In this document: one piece after another, positions 49,212 to 57,421 of the stretch | Position numbering within the stretch: position 1 is the stretch's first letter | How the letters are laid out: every line of letters starts with the position of its first letter | Assembly: GCF_013377085.1 (NCBI RefSeq) | Contig: NZ_JACAAX010000002.1 | Span: 124,001-188,000, forward strand | Direction of reading: 5' to 3' | Source: Rhodoplanes sp. | GTDB taxonomy: Bacteria > Pseudomonadota > Alphaproteobacteria > Rhizobiales > Xanthobacteraceae | DNA: 64,000 bases | Notes under the pieces: model-generated | Seen by the model: the letters and a program-made list of their open reading frames with translations, nothing else | Told to the model about the DNA's origin: nothing | Databases searched by the model: none | Made by a program: the position numbers and the translations under genes

Positions 49212-50093
49212 TCACACCGTCGCCGGCACGTCGCCGCGCGATTCGACGATCAGCTCGCGCAGGCGCTGCGTCATGGCGACGAAGTCGGGCTCGTAGGTCA
49301 TCGCCAGCGTGCGCGGGCGCGGCGCCTCGAACACGCGGTCGTCGACGATGCGGCCGGGCCGCGCGCTCATCACGCAGATGCGGTTGGCGAGATAGCCGGC
49401 CTCGCGCAGATCGTGGGTGACGAGCAGAACGGTCGGCCGCCGGGTGATCCAGAGCTGCTGCATGATCGCCCACAGCTCCTCGCGGGTGAACTGGTCGAGC
49501 GCGCCGAACGGCTCGTCGAGCAGCAGCAGTTGCGGCTCGTGCACCAGCGCGCGGCACAGCGAGGCGCGCTGCAGCATGCCGCCGGAGAGCTGCCACGGAT
49601 GCTTGTCGCCGAATCCGGCGAGGCCGACCTGGGCGAGCAGCGCCTCGACGCGGTCGCGGAACTCGGTCTTGCGCTTGGCCCGGTACTCGCCCCGGAACGG
49701 CGGCACGATCTTGAGCGGCATCATCACGTTGTCGCGGATCGACAGCCACGGCAGCATGGTCGGATTCTGGAACGCCATGCCGATGCGCACCGGCTCGGCC
49801 CCGACCTCGCGGCCGGCCACATAGACGAAGCCGGTCGAGGCGCGCAAAATCCCGCCGACCATTTTCAGGATGGTCGACTTGCCGCAGCCGCTCGGGCCGA
49901 CCAGCGCGACAAAATCGCCCTTGGCGATGCGGAGGCTCGTCTCGGCGAGCGCGTGAACCAGATTCGGCGCACGCCCATACGTGACGGTGGCACGCTCGAG
50001 CTCCACATAGGCGTCGACATGGCTCGGCTCGACGACCGGACCGGCCGGGATGGCATCGGAGGCGAGCGGCACGATCGGAGCCGGCGCATTCAT
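49212..50093 (-). CDS. ABC transporter ATP-binding protein (SsuB/TauB type)
   Basis: 293 aa from MNAPAPIVPLASDAIPAGPV. Walker A GPSGCGKST (66-74), Q-loop FQNPTMLPWLS, signature LSGGM (169-173), Walker B LLLLDEP and H-loop VTHDL. A 40-residue Ala/Pro N-terminal extension precedes the domain. Start overlaps the stop of the dihydroorotase-like gene by 4 bp (ATGA). It powers uptake through the permease encoded downstream. Confidence 0.93.
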   Translation of the reverse strand: MNAPAPIVPLASDAIPAGPVVEPSHVDAYVELERATVTYGRAPNLVHALAETSLRIAKGDFVALVGPSGCGKSTILKMVGGILRASTGFVYVAGREVGAEPVRIGMAFQNPTMLPWLSIRDNVMMPLKIVPPFRGEYRAKRKTEFRDRVEALLAQVGLAGFGDKHPWQLSGGMLQRASLCRALVHEPQLLLLDEPFGALDQFTREELWAIMQQLWITRRPTVLLVTHDLREAGYLANRICVMSARPGRIVDDRVFEAPRPRTLAMTYEPDFVAMTQRLRELIVESRGDVPATV

Positions 50094-51529
50094 GCGGCGA
50101 CCCCGCTGGCGCCGTCTGGCTTTTGGACGATCGCCGTCATGGTGCTGTCGGGGTTCCGCAGCTCCGGCTTCGGCATCTCCTGAATGGTGTGGACCGAGCG
50201 ACCCCAGCCGCGCGCGCTCTCCACCAGCGTGCGGTCCTTCATCACGAAGCGGCCGCGCACCAGCGTGTGGACCGGCAGGCCCGTGACGGCGCGCCCGTGC
50301 CACGGCGTGATTTTTGCGCGCGACTGCAGTTTTCGGTCGTCGATGGCCCAGTGGTGCCCAAGATCGACGATGGCGATGTCGGCGTCGGCGCCCGGCTGCA
50401 ACACGCCCTTTCTGGGATACAGCCCCCAGCACTTCGCCGGCGCGACCGCGGTCCAGCCCACATAGTCGCTGATCGACATGCGCCCGGCCGCGACCTCGGT
50501 GAGCATCAGCGGCATCTGAGTCTCGACGCCGGGGAAGCCGCAGTCGACCGTGAAGATGTCGTCGCGCACCTTCTCGTCCGGGATGTGGGGCGCGTGGTCG
50601 GTGGCAATCATGTCGATGGTGCCGTCCATCAGCGCGGCCCACAGCGGCGCCTGATTGCGGGCCTCGCGCACCGGCGGATTGACCCGGATGACGCCGCCGA
50701 GCCGGCCGTAGTCCTCGGCACCGAGCAGCAGATATTGCGGACAGGTCTCGCCCGTCACGTCGACGCCGCGCGCCTTGGCCTCGCGAAGCGGCCGCAGCTC
50801 CTCGGCCGAGGAGATGTGCAGCACATGGATGCGGCAGCCGGTCCATTCCGACAGGATCGCGGCCCGCGCCACCGCCTCGACCGCGACCACGGCGGGCCGC
50901 GCCGCGAGATGCGCCAAAGGATCCTTGCGGCCGGCCGCACGAAGCCGCGCCTCCCGCCGCGCCATGATGGACGCCGTTTCGGCATGCAGCGAGACGCGTT
51001 TGCCGGTGGGTGCCACCACCTCGAAGGCCTCCAGCATGCCGCCCGTCGAGGGCGAGGGCGTATTGCCGAAGGTGTTGCCCATGTAGAGCTTGAAGCCGAT
51101 CACGCCGCCGGCGACGAGGTCCGGTACATGCGCGATCGTGTCCTCGCCCAGGAGGCCATAGAGGCCGTAGTCGACATGGGCCTTCTCGGAGGCGAGCTTG
51201 TGCTTCATCGCCAGCGCCTCGGCCGTGCCGGTCGGCGGGATCACGTTCGGCATGTCGAACACGGTCGTCACGCCGCCGAAGGCGGCCGCCGCCGTGCCGG
51301 TGCCGAAATCCTCCTTGTGGGTGTAGCCGGGCTCGCGAAAATGCACATGCACGTCGATGGCGCCGGGCAGCACATGCAGGCCGGTGGCGTCAAGCGTCTC
51401 GGCCGCCTCCGGCATCGCCTCGCGGGCGCCGACCGACAGCACCCGGCCGTCCTTGACGGCGACGCTCGCCGGAAACGCCGAGGCGTCGGTCACCACCGTG
51501 CCGCCATGGATGACGAGATCGGCCTTCAT
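50090..51529 (-). CDS. Dihydroorotase / allantoinase / hydantoinase-family cyclic amidohydrolase
   Basis: 479 aa from MKADLVIHGGTVVTDASAFP. Metal site: IDVHVHFREPG (His61, His63), carbamylated Lys147 in GFKLYMG, His182 (SLHAETA), His238 (HVLHIS), Asp311 (ATDHAPH). The enzyme family opens cyclic ureides (dihydropyrimidines, hydantoins, allantoin, dihydroorotate). In this operon it is more likely catabolic than the pyrimidine-synthesis PyrC. Translationally coupled to the ABC ATPase. Confidence 0.88.
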   Translation of the reverse strand: MKADLVIHGGTVVTDASAFPASVAVKDGRVLSVGAREAMPEAAETLDATGLHVLPGAIDVHVHFREPGYTHKEDFGTGTAAAAFGGVTTVFDMPNVIPPTGTAEALAMKHKLASEKAHVDYGLYGLLGEDTIAHVPDLVAGGVIGFKLYMGNTFGNTPSPSTGGMLEAFEVVAPTGKRVSLHAETASIMARREARLRAAGRKDPLAHLAARPAVVAVEAVARAAILSEWTGCRIHVLHISSAEELRPLREAKARGVDVTGETCPQYLLLGAEDYGRLGGVIRVNPPVREARNQAPLWAALMDGTIDMIATDHAPHIPDEKVRDDIFTVDCGFPGVETQMPLMLTEVAAGRMSISDYVGWTAVAPAKCWGLYPRKGVLQPGADADIAIVDLGHHWAIDDRKLQSRAKITPWHGRAVTGLPVHTLVRGRFVMKDRTLVESARGWGRSVHTIQEMPKPELRNPDSTMTAIVQKPDGASGVAA

Positions 51530-51570
51530 CGGGGTCTCCTTCATGGTCGACCGCTCATTATCTCACCTCG

Positions 51571-51669
51571 GTCAGTCCGGGGCGCACCGAAGGTGCGAGC
51601 CCGGAATCCATAACCCCTGTCTGTGAGTATGGATTCCGGGCTCGCCGCTGCGCGGCGCCCCGGAATGAC
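51571..51669. repeat. REP element (gtcattccggg family), forward copy A
   Basis: 99 bp with inverted ends gtcagtccgggg / ccccggaatgac. The core cggaatccataacccctgtc ... tatggattccggg forms an inner inverted repeat. It lies between the SDR and dihydroorotase-like genes of the same operon. Confidence 0.85.
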
Positions 51670-51705
51670 GGAAGAGACATTGCCGCGGCGACATTCATCT
51701 GCGCC

Positions 51706-52497
51706 TCACAGCATCGCCCAGCCGCCGTCGACGGGTAAGTCGACGCCGGTGATCTGGCGGGACACGTCGCTCGCCAGGAACAGGCAGGCGTTGGCGACAT
51801 CGGCGTCGGTCGAGACGCGCTTCAGCGCATAATCGGCGGCGTGGCGCTTCATCGCCTCGTCGATCGTGATGCCGAGCTTTTTCGCCATGTCGGCGCACAC
51901 CTTGTCGCGGAAGCGCGGGCCCTCGACCATGCCGGGCGCGACGCAGTTGACGTTGATGTTGTGAGGGCCGGCTTCCAGCGCAAAGCTCTTGGTGATCCCG
52001 CGAAGACCCCATTTCGAGGCCGAGTAGGCGAGCCGCCCGGCCCTCCCCCGCAGCCCGAAGGTGCCGCCGACATTGACGATCTTGCCCCAGCGCCGCGCCA
52101 TCATGTCGGGCAGCACCGCCCGGATCGTGTTGAAGCAGCCGCCCATGTTGAGCGTGACGATCTCGTCGAACTCGTCCGGCGTGGTCTCGACGCCGGTCTT
52201 GCCGATCGGCCCGGAACCACCGGCGACGTTCACCAGAATGTCGATCTGGCCGTAGGCCGCGCGCGTCTGCGTGACGGCGGCGGCGCACTGCGCCGCGTCG
52301 GTGACGTCGCAGGGGATGACGATCGCGGCGGCCCCGCGCGCGTGGGCGGCGTCGGCGACCGGCTCGATGGCGGCGGTGTCGCGGCCGATCAGCGCCAGCC
52401 GGCAACCCTCGTCCGCAAAGGCGAGCGAGATCGCCGCGCCCATGCCCTTGGCGGGCCCGGTGACCAGGACGACGCGGCCGGCGAGATCGAGATTCAT
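51706..52497 (-). CDS. Short-chain dehydrogenase/reductase
   Basis: 263 aa classical SDR. Cofactor motif VTGPAKGMG (about 12-20), NVAGG (90-94), catalytic YSASK (Tyr158, Lys162) and the C-terminal ITGVDLPVDGGWAML. The usual catalytic Ser 13 residues before Tyr is replaced: the stretch reads NVGGTFG, leaving only Thr146 nearby, which may alter the reaction. It lies in the N-heterocycle operon; a role in oxidising or reducing the ring or a side chain is only inferred. Confidence 0.87.
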   Translation of the reverse strand: MNLDLAGRVVLVTGPAKGMGAAISLAFADEGCRLALIGRDTAAIEPVADAAHARGAAAIVIPCDVTDAAQCAAAVTQTRAAYGQIDILVNVAGGSGPIGKTGVETTPDEFDEIVTLNMGGCFNTIRAVLPDMMARRWGKIVNVGGTFGLRGRAGRLAYSASKWGLRGITKSFALEAGPHNINVNCVAPGMVEGPRFRDKVCADMAKKLGITIDEAMKRHAADYALKRVSTDADVANACLFLASDVSRQITGVDLPVDGGWAML

Positions 52498-52547
52498 GCG
52501 GGGTCTTCTTATGATGTTTGTCCGACTGCAAACGACAACTCTCGTCG

Positions 52548-52652
52548 GTCATTCCGGAAGTCGAGCGACGCTCGGCTGTCCGGAATCCATAACCCCTGTC
52601 TGTGGATATGGATTCCGGGCTCGCGAGCCTTCGGCCCGCGCCCCGGAATGAC
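52548..52652. repeat. REP element (gtcattccggg family), forward copy B
   Basis: 105 bp with inverted ends gtcattccgg / ccggaatgac and the same core as copy A (cggaatccataacccctgtc ... atggattccggg). It lies between the ABC receptor stop and the SDR start, 5 bp from the receptor stop. Confidence 0.88.
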
Positions 52653-52657
52653 AGATG

Positions 52658-53695
52658 TCAGAACAGCTTCTTCGGCAGGTCGGCGGCCGGCGGCAGGAAG
52701 CCGGGGTCGAAGATCTCGTCCACGGTCGGCGTCCGGGTCAGGCCGTTGGCGTCGACGATGATGTCGATCGCCTTCTTGAGCCGCGCCTTGTCGATGCTGC
52801 CGAGCCCGATGGTGGCGATCTCGGGGTGGTTCATCTCCGCCTTCACGGTGGCGTCGAAGCGCTCGCGCTCCACGTCGGTCTTGATCAGCGGCTCGCGCTT
52901 GGCGACCGAGGCCACGGCGGCGGCCGGATCCTTGAGGCCGTCGAGCACGCCCTTGTTGATCGCCTTGACCAGGCCCTTCACCACCTCGGGATGCTCCTTG
53001 GCGAGCTTCTTCGGCACGATGATGGCGTTGGAGTAGAGGTCCATGCCGTAGTCGCCGTAGTTGATGAAGCGGATCTCCTTGTCCGGGTCGACGCCGATCA
53101 GCTTGGCCGAGAACCGGATGGTGTTGACGTAGCCGAACACGCCCTCGACCTGGCCGCGCATCAGCATCTGCTCGCGCAGGTTCGGTGCCATGTTGGTGAT
53201 CGACACCTTGCTGCAGTCGATCTTGGCGATCTTGCAGAACGCCGGGAACAGTTTCAGTGCCCCGTCGTTCGCGGCTCCGCCGAGCGTGCGGCCTTCAAAA
53301 TCCTTCGGGGTCTTGATCGGACTGTCGGCCTTCACCGCGACCGTGAAGGGCGGCTGATTGAACATCACATAGACGGCGACCGGTGCCTCCTCGGGCTTCT
53401 TGGCGGCGAAGTCGATCAGCGCGTTGATGTCGCCGAAGCCGACGTCGTAGGTGCCGCTCGCCACCTTCGGGATCGGCGTCGCCGAGCCGTCGCCCTGGTC
53501 GATGGTGATGTCGATGCCTTCGGCTTTGAAGTAGCCGCGGTCCTCGGCCAGGAAGAAGAAGCCCTGCGGGCCCTGATACTTCCAGTTCAGCACCATCTTC
53601 AGCTTGGTGTCGGCGAGCGCGGCGGTCGGCAGCGCGGCGGCGACCGCGAGCGCCGCAGCGAGTGCGAGCGCCGAGGTCGAACGGAAGAAGCTCAT
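52658..53695 (-). CDS. ABC transporter substrate-binding protein (NMT1/THI5-like)
   Basis: 345 aa. Sec signal peptide (MSFFRSTSALALAAALAVAA, cleaved near ALADT). NMT1/THI5-like domain: KMVLNWKYQGPQGFFFLAED, GDGSATPIPKVASGTYDVGF, and a C-terminal half with DGLKDPAAAVASVAKREPL. This family binds pyrimidine-like and sulfonate-like ligands in the periplasm, matching the proposed N-heterocycle substrate. Start overlaps the hydrolase stop by 4 bp. Confidence 0.9.
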   Translation of the reverse strand: MSFFRSTSALALAAALAVAAALPTAALADTKLKMVLNWKYQGPQGFFFLAEDRGYFKAEGIDITIDQGDGSATPIPKVASGTYDVGFGDINALIDFAAKKPEEAPVAVYVMFNQPPFTVAVKADSPIKTPKDFEGRTLGGAANDGALKLFPAFCKIAKIDCSKVSITNMAPNLREQMLMRGQVEGVFGYVNTIRFSAKLIGVDPDKEIRFINYGDYGMDLYSNAIIVPKKLAKEHPEVVKGLVKAINKGVLDGLKDPAAAVASVAKREPLIKTDVERERFDATVKAEMNHPEIATIGLGSIDKARLKKAIDIIVDANGLTRTPTVDEIFDPGFLPPAADLPKKLF

Positions 53696-54474
53696 CGCGA
53701 AATCTCCTGTCGGGTGGGGGAAGGCGAGGAACCGGCCCCGGCGAGCGCGGTCTCGAGAGCGGCGCCGGTCGAGACGGCGCCGTAGAGCAGATCGACCAGA
53801 TCGAGGATGACCTCGGTGACGGAGGGCGCCGCCGGCGTGGCGCAGAGATCGGACAGCAGCACGCAGTCGTAGCCGCGAAAGCTCGCGTCGGTGAGGGTCG
53901 AGAACACGCAGCGGTCGGTGTTGATGCCGGCGATCAAGAGTGTCGTCACGTCGCGGGCGCGCAGCACCGAGTCGAGCTCGTTGTCGTGGAAGCCGCTGTA
54001 GCGGTGCTTGTGGACGACGAGATCCTGCGGCGCGACGACGAGCTCGTCGATGGTGGCCGCGCCCCAATGGCCCTGCACCAGGATGTCGCCGCGGCCGGAC
54101 GGCGACGGCTCGGCATAGCCGGGACGCGTGCCGCCCTTGCGGCCTTTGTGGAGGAGCGTCGCCGGCAGATTGGCGCAGTCGGCCCGCACGCCCCAGTTGA
54201 TCCACAGGACCGGGACGTCGGCCGCCCGCAGCGCCGCGCCGAGTGCATTGAGACCGGGCACGATGGCGCGGAGAGCAGCGGTGTCCACTCCGGCGCGCGG
54301 AAACCAGCCGTCCGGATGCAAAAAGTCGTTCTGCATGTCGACGACCAGCATGGCGGTGCGGCCGAGATCGATCTCGATCGTCTCGCCCGACGCCGCCGCC
54401 GGAAAGCGGACGATCCGCACCGGCTTTCGCTCGCGCACGAAACGCAGCGTTTTTGGCGGGGCCGTGTGGGGCAT
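53692..54474 (-). CDS. Isochorismatase-like cysteine hydrolase (biuret hydrolase/RutB-like)
   Basis: 260 aa. The catalytic triad is visible: Asp46 (LVVDMQNDFLHP), Lys156 (VVHKHRYSGFHD) and Cys189 (GINTDRCVFST). This family includes biuret hydrolase (BiuH), triuret hydrolase, ureidoacrylate hydrolase RutB and N-carbamoylsarcosine amidase, all cleaving carbamoyl-type C-N bonds. With a cyanuric acid hydrolase-family gene in the same operon, a BiuH- or ureido-acid-cleaving role fits. First gene of the operon, divergent from LysR. Confidence 0.82.
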   Translation of the reverse strand: MPHTAPPKTLRFVRERKPVRIVRFPAAASGETIEIDLGRTAMLVVDMQNDFLHPDGWFPRAGVDTAALRAIVPGLNALGAALRAADVPVLWINWGVRADCANLPATLLHKGRKGGTRPGYAEPSPSGRGDILVQGHWGAATIDELVVAPQDLVVHKHRYSGFHDNELDSVLRARDVTTLLIAGINTDRCVFSTLTDASFRGYDCVLLSDLCATPAAPSVTEVILDLVDLLYGAVSTGAALETALAGAGSSPSPTRQEISR

Positions 54475-54649
54475 CGAGGTCCGATCCGGGCGGCGGGGCG
54501 CGGGGGTGCGCGGGAAGCGGTTCTGCTGGCAACAACCGTGCCGAGACGCGGCCGTGCCCTGCAGACGCCCTGACGCTAGCCGATCGCAGCGGTGACTTCC
54601 GCCGCTGATTTTTTGCTGTATCGTTGCCGAAAAGGCATCACTTCACTTC

Positions 54650-54770
54650 GTCATTCCGGGACGCGCGCACCAGCGCGCGGGCCCGGAATCCATAATCCCG
54701 GCGCCGATTGCTCACGAAAGACAGGGGTTATGGGTTCCGGGCTCGGCCCTGCGGGCCGCCCCGGAACGAC
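54650..54770. repeat. REP element (gtcattccggg family), reverse copy C
   Basis: 121 bp. The outer ends match copies A and B, but the inner core gacaggggttatgggttccg reads in the opposite orientation to their ataacccctgtc. It lies in the 330-bp divergent gap between the hydrolase and LysR genes; that gap otherwise shows only promoter-like sequence (gctgattttttgctgtatcg). Confidence 0.85.
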
Positions 54771-54804
54771 GGCGAGGAAACGTCTCGTCCAGGACCCGAT
54801 CCCC

Positions 54805-55710
54805 ATGCGCCACCTGAAAATCCTGCGCTATGTCGACGAGGTCGCCCGCACCGGCTCGATCCGCAAGGCGGCCGAGCGGCTCGCCGTCACGGCCTCGGCC
54901 GTCAACCGCCGCATCATGGATCTGGAGGAGGAGCTCGGCGCCGACCTGTTCGAGCGCAAGCCGCGCGGCGTGCGGCTCACCGCGGCCGGCGAGGTGTTCG
55001 TGCGCTATCTGCGCGAGCAGGCCGGCGACGTCGAGCGGATGAAGTCGCAGATCGAGGATCTGCGCGGGCTCAAGCGCGGCACCGTGCGGATCGCCTGCAG
55101 CCAGGCGCTCGCCTACGACTTCCTGCCGCGTGAGATCGCCGCGTTCCGGGCCCGCTATCCCTATGTCACGTTCGAGGTGCGGGTGGCCGATCACGATCGC
55201 GCCATGGCCGAGCTCGAGGCCTTTGCGGTCGACTTGGTCGCGGTCTACCGCCCGTCGTTCCACGCCAGCTTCCGGCCGCTGATGACCGTCGAGCAGCGCC
55301 TGGTCGCGCTGATGCCGGACGACCACCCGCTCGCCGCGAAAAAGACGCTGCGGCTGCGCGACTGCGCCGACCATCCCGTGGCGCTCGCCGACCGCACGCT
55401 CGGCGGCCGCCAGCTCGTCGACGCCGCCTGCGCCCGCACCGGCGTCACGCTGCGCATCGTCGCCGAGTCGAACTCCTTCGAGATGCTGCGCGGCCTGGTG
55501 CGGCGCGACCGGGTGATCTCGTTCCAGATCGAGATCGGCGCCGATGTTTCGCCCGACGCCACGCCCGGCGTCGTCGCCCGCCCGCTCGATCCGCGCGACG
55601 TGCCGCCGGCTCCGCTGGTGCTCGGCCAGCTCCGCAGCCGCAACCTGCCGATCCCGGCCGCCGTGTTCGCCGAGCAGCTCGTACGCGCCATCGAGGGCAT
55701 GCGGGTGTGA
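54805..55710 (+). CDS. LysR-family regulator of the N-heterocycle operon
   Basis: 301 aa from MRHLKILRYVDEVARTGSIR; the open frame upstream translates the REP element and is not part of the gene. Winged HTH at about 1-60 (RKAAERLAVTASAVNRRIMDLEEELG), effector domain about 90-295. Divergent from the 8-gene operon, so the likely regulator. Confidence 0.88.
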   Translation: MRHLKILRYVDEVARTGSIRKAAERLAVTASAVNRRIMDLEEELGADLFERKPRGVRLTAAGEVFVRYLREQAGDVERMKSQIEDLRGLKRGTVRIACSQALAYDFLPREIAAFRARYPYVTFEVRVADHDRAMAELEAFAVDLVAVYRPSFHASFRPLMTVEQRLVALMPDDHPLAAKKTLRLRDCADHPVALADRTLGGRQLVDAACARTGVTLRIVAESNSFEMLRGLVRRDRVISFQIEIGADVSPDATPGVVARPLDPRDVPPAPLVLGQLRSRNLPIPAAVFAEQLVRAIEGMRV

Positions 55711-55858
55711 ACGTCCGCTCATCTCTGCGGCAGACGTGCCATGCTTTGCCCGCGCGTGGACCAAAATACCGTCACGCAACAGCCGAATACCTGCGGCATG
55801 GAACTCGGGTGCCCGCGCGCGATTGTCGACGCAGGGTCGAACCTTCCCCGAGGGTCTG

Positions 55859-57421
55859 GTGATCACCACGAGAAACACGAGTCGTCGCGACCTGCTGGTC
55901 GGGTCGTTGGCGTTGCCGTTCGTGCTGGCGGGCGCGGGACGTGCCGGGCCGGCCTTCGCGCAGGCGCCGGACAAGAGCCCGCCGCAGACCCCGGCCGAGA
56001 CGCCGTTCGACGCCAATGTGGTGCGCAAGACGGCGCGCGCGCTGGCCGAGAAGCCCTACGAGGCGCCCGACACCAAGCTGCCGGCCGGCCTCACGGATCT
56101 CGACTACGACAAGTACCGCACCATCAGGTTCAAGCCCGACCGGGCGCTGTGGCGCGGCGAGGGCCTGCCCTTCGAGGTGCAGTTCTTCCACCGCGGCTTC
56201 CTGTTCGCCGAGCGGGTCGCCCTCCACGAGGTGTCGCAGGGCAAGGCACGGCCGATCGTCTATGCGGCCGACCTCTTCGACTTCGGCGCCGTGCCGCCGC
56301 TGCCCCCCGACGCCCGCGTCGGCTTCGCCGGCTTCCGCCTGCACACGCCGATCAACCGGCCCGACACTTACGACGAGGTCGCCGTCTTCCTCGGCGCCAG
56401 CTATTTTCGCGCCGTGGCGAAGGGGCAAACCTACGGCCTGTCGGCACGCGGCCTGTCGATCGGCACGGGCGATCCCAAGGGCGAGGAGTTCCCCGCCTTC
56501 CGAGCCTTCTGGATCGAGAAGCCGGCCAAGCAGACCGGCTCGATCGTGGTGCATGCGCTGCTCGATTCGAAGAGCGCCGCCGCCGCCTACCGCTTCACCA
56601 TCCGGCCCGGCGAGACCACGGTGTTCGACGTCGAGATGACGCTCTATCCGCGCACCGACGTGCCGCTGCCCGGCATCGGCACCTGCACCAGCATGTTCTT
56701 CTTCGGCCCCAACGATCGCGCCGGCGTCGATGACTTCCGCCCCGCCGTGCACGATTCCGACGGGCTCGCCATCCGCAACGGCCGCGGCGAGGAGATCTGG
56801 CGCCCGTTGGTCAACCCGACAGACCTGCAGATCAGCACCTTCGAGGACACCAATCCACGCGGCTTCGGCCTCTTGCAGCGGAGCCGCGACTTCCGCTCCT
56901 ACCAGGATCTGGAGGCGCGCTACGAGACGCGGCCGAGCCTGTGGGTCGAGCCGATCGGCGACTGGGGCGCGGGCGCCATCCAGCTCGTCGAGATCCCGAC
57001 CAAGGAGGAGATCCACGACAACATCGTCGCGTTCTGGCGGCCGAAGGACCCGCTCGCCGGCAAGGGCGAGTACTGGTTCACCTACCGGCTGCACTGGGGC
57101 GCCGGCAAGGCCGGCGCGCCGCCGCTCGCCGCCATCGCGGCGACCCGTGCCGGCGCAGGACCCGACGACACCCGCCGCTTCGTGCTCGACATCACAGGCG
57201 ACAAGCTCGCCGGCATCGATCCGGCGAGCGTGCGCGGCGCCGTCGAGACCGACAAGGGCAAGATCCTCAACGTGGTCACGCAGCCCAACCCGGTGACGGG
57301 CGGCTGGCGCTTCTCCTTCGAGCTCGCCCCCGAGCGCGAGACCGTCGTCGAGCTGCGCGCCCGGCTGATGCGCGGCGACGAGGCGCTGTCCGAGACCTGG
57401 CTGTACCGATGGACGCCGTGA
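55859..57421 (+). CDS. mdoG: Periplasmic glucan biosynthesis protein MdoG/OpgG
   Basis: 520 aa from a GTG start with a cgaggg site about 6 bp upstream; no ATG gives the Tat signal. N-terminus ITTRNTSRRDLLVGSLALPF is a twin-arginine signal, cleaved near AFAQA. The MdoG domain follows: FDANVVRKTARALAEKPYEA, LDYDKYRTIRFKPDRALWRG, FQVQFF-type strand FEVQFFHRGFLFAERV, and YRLHWG near the C-terminus. Works in the periplasm on osmoregulated glucan backbones made by MdoH. Overlaps mdoH by 13 bp. Confidence 0.93.
   Translation: MITTRNTSRRDLLVGSLALPFVLAGAGRAGPAFAQAPDKSPPQTPAETPFDANVVRKTARALAEKPYEAPDTKLPAGLTDLDYDKYRTIRFKPDRALWRGEGLPFEVQFFHRGFLFAERVALHEVSQGKARPIVYAADLFDFGAVPPLPPDARVGFAGFRLHTPINRPDTYDEVAVFLGASYFRAVAKGQTYGLSARGLSIGTGDPKGEEFPAFRAFWIEKPAKQTGSIVVHALLDSKSAAAAYRFTIRPGETTVFDVEMTLYPRTDVPLPGIGTCTSMFFFGPNDRAGVDDFRPAVHDSDGLAIRNGRGEEIWRPLVNPTDLQISTFEDTNPRGFGLLQRSRDFRSYQDLEARYETRPSLWVEPIGDWGAGAIQLVEIPTKEEIHDNIVAFWRPKDPLAGKGEYWFTYRLHWGAGKAGAPPLAAIAATRAGAGPDDTRRFVLDITGDKLAGIDPASVRGAVETDKGKILNVVTQPNPVTGGWRFSFELAPERETVVELRARLMRGDEALSETWLYRWTP

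Noticed and set aside
54592-54804. N-terminal extension of the LysR gene
   Set aside because: The extra codons translate the REP element; the HTH begins right after ATG 54805.
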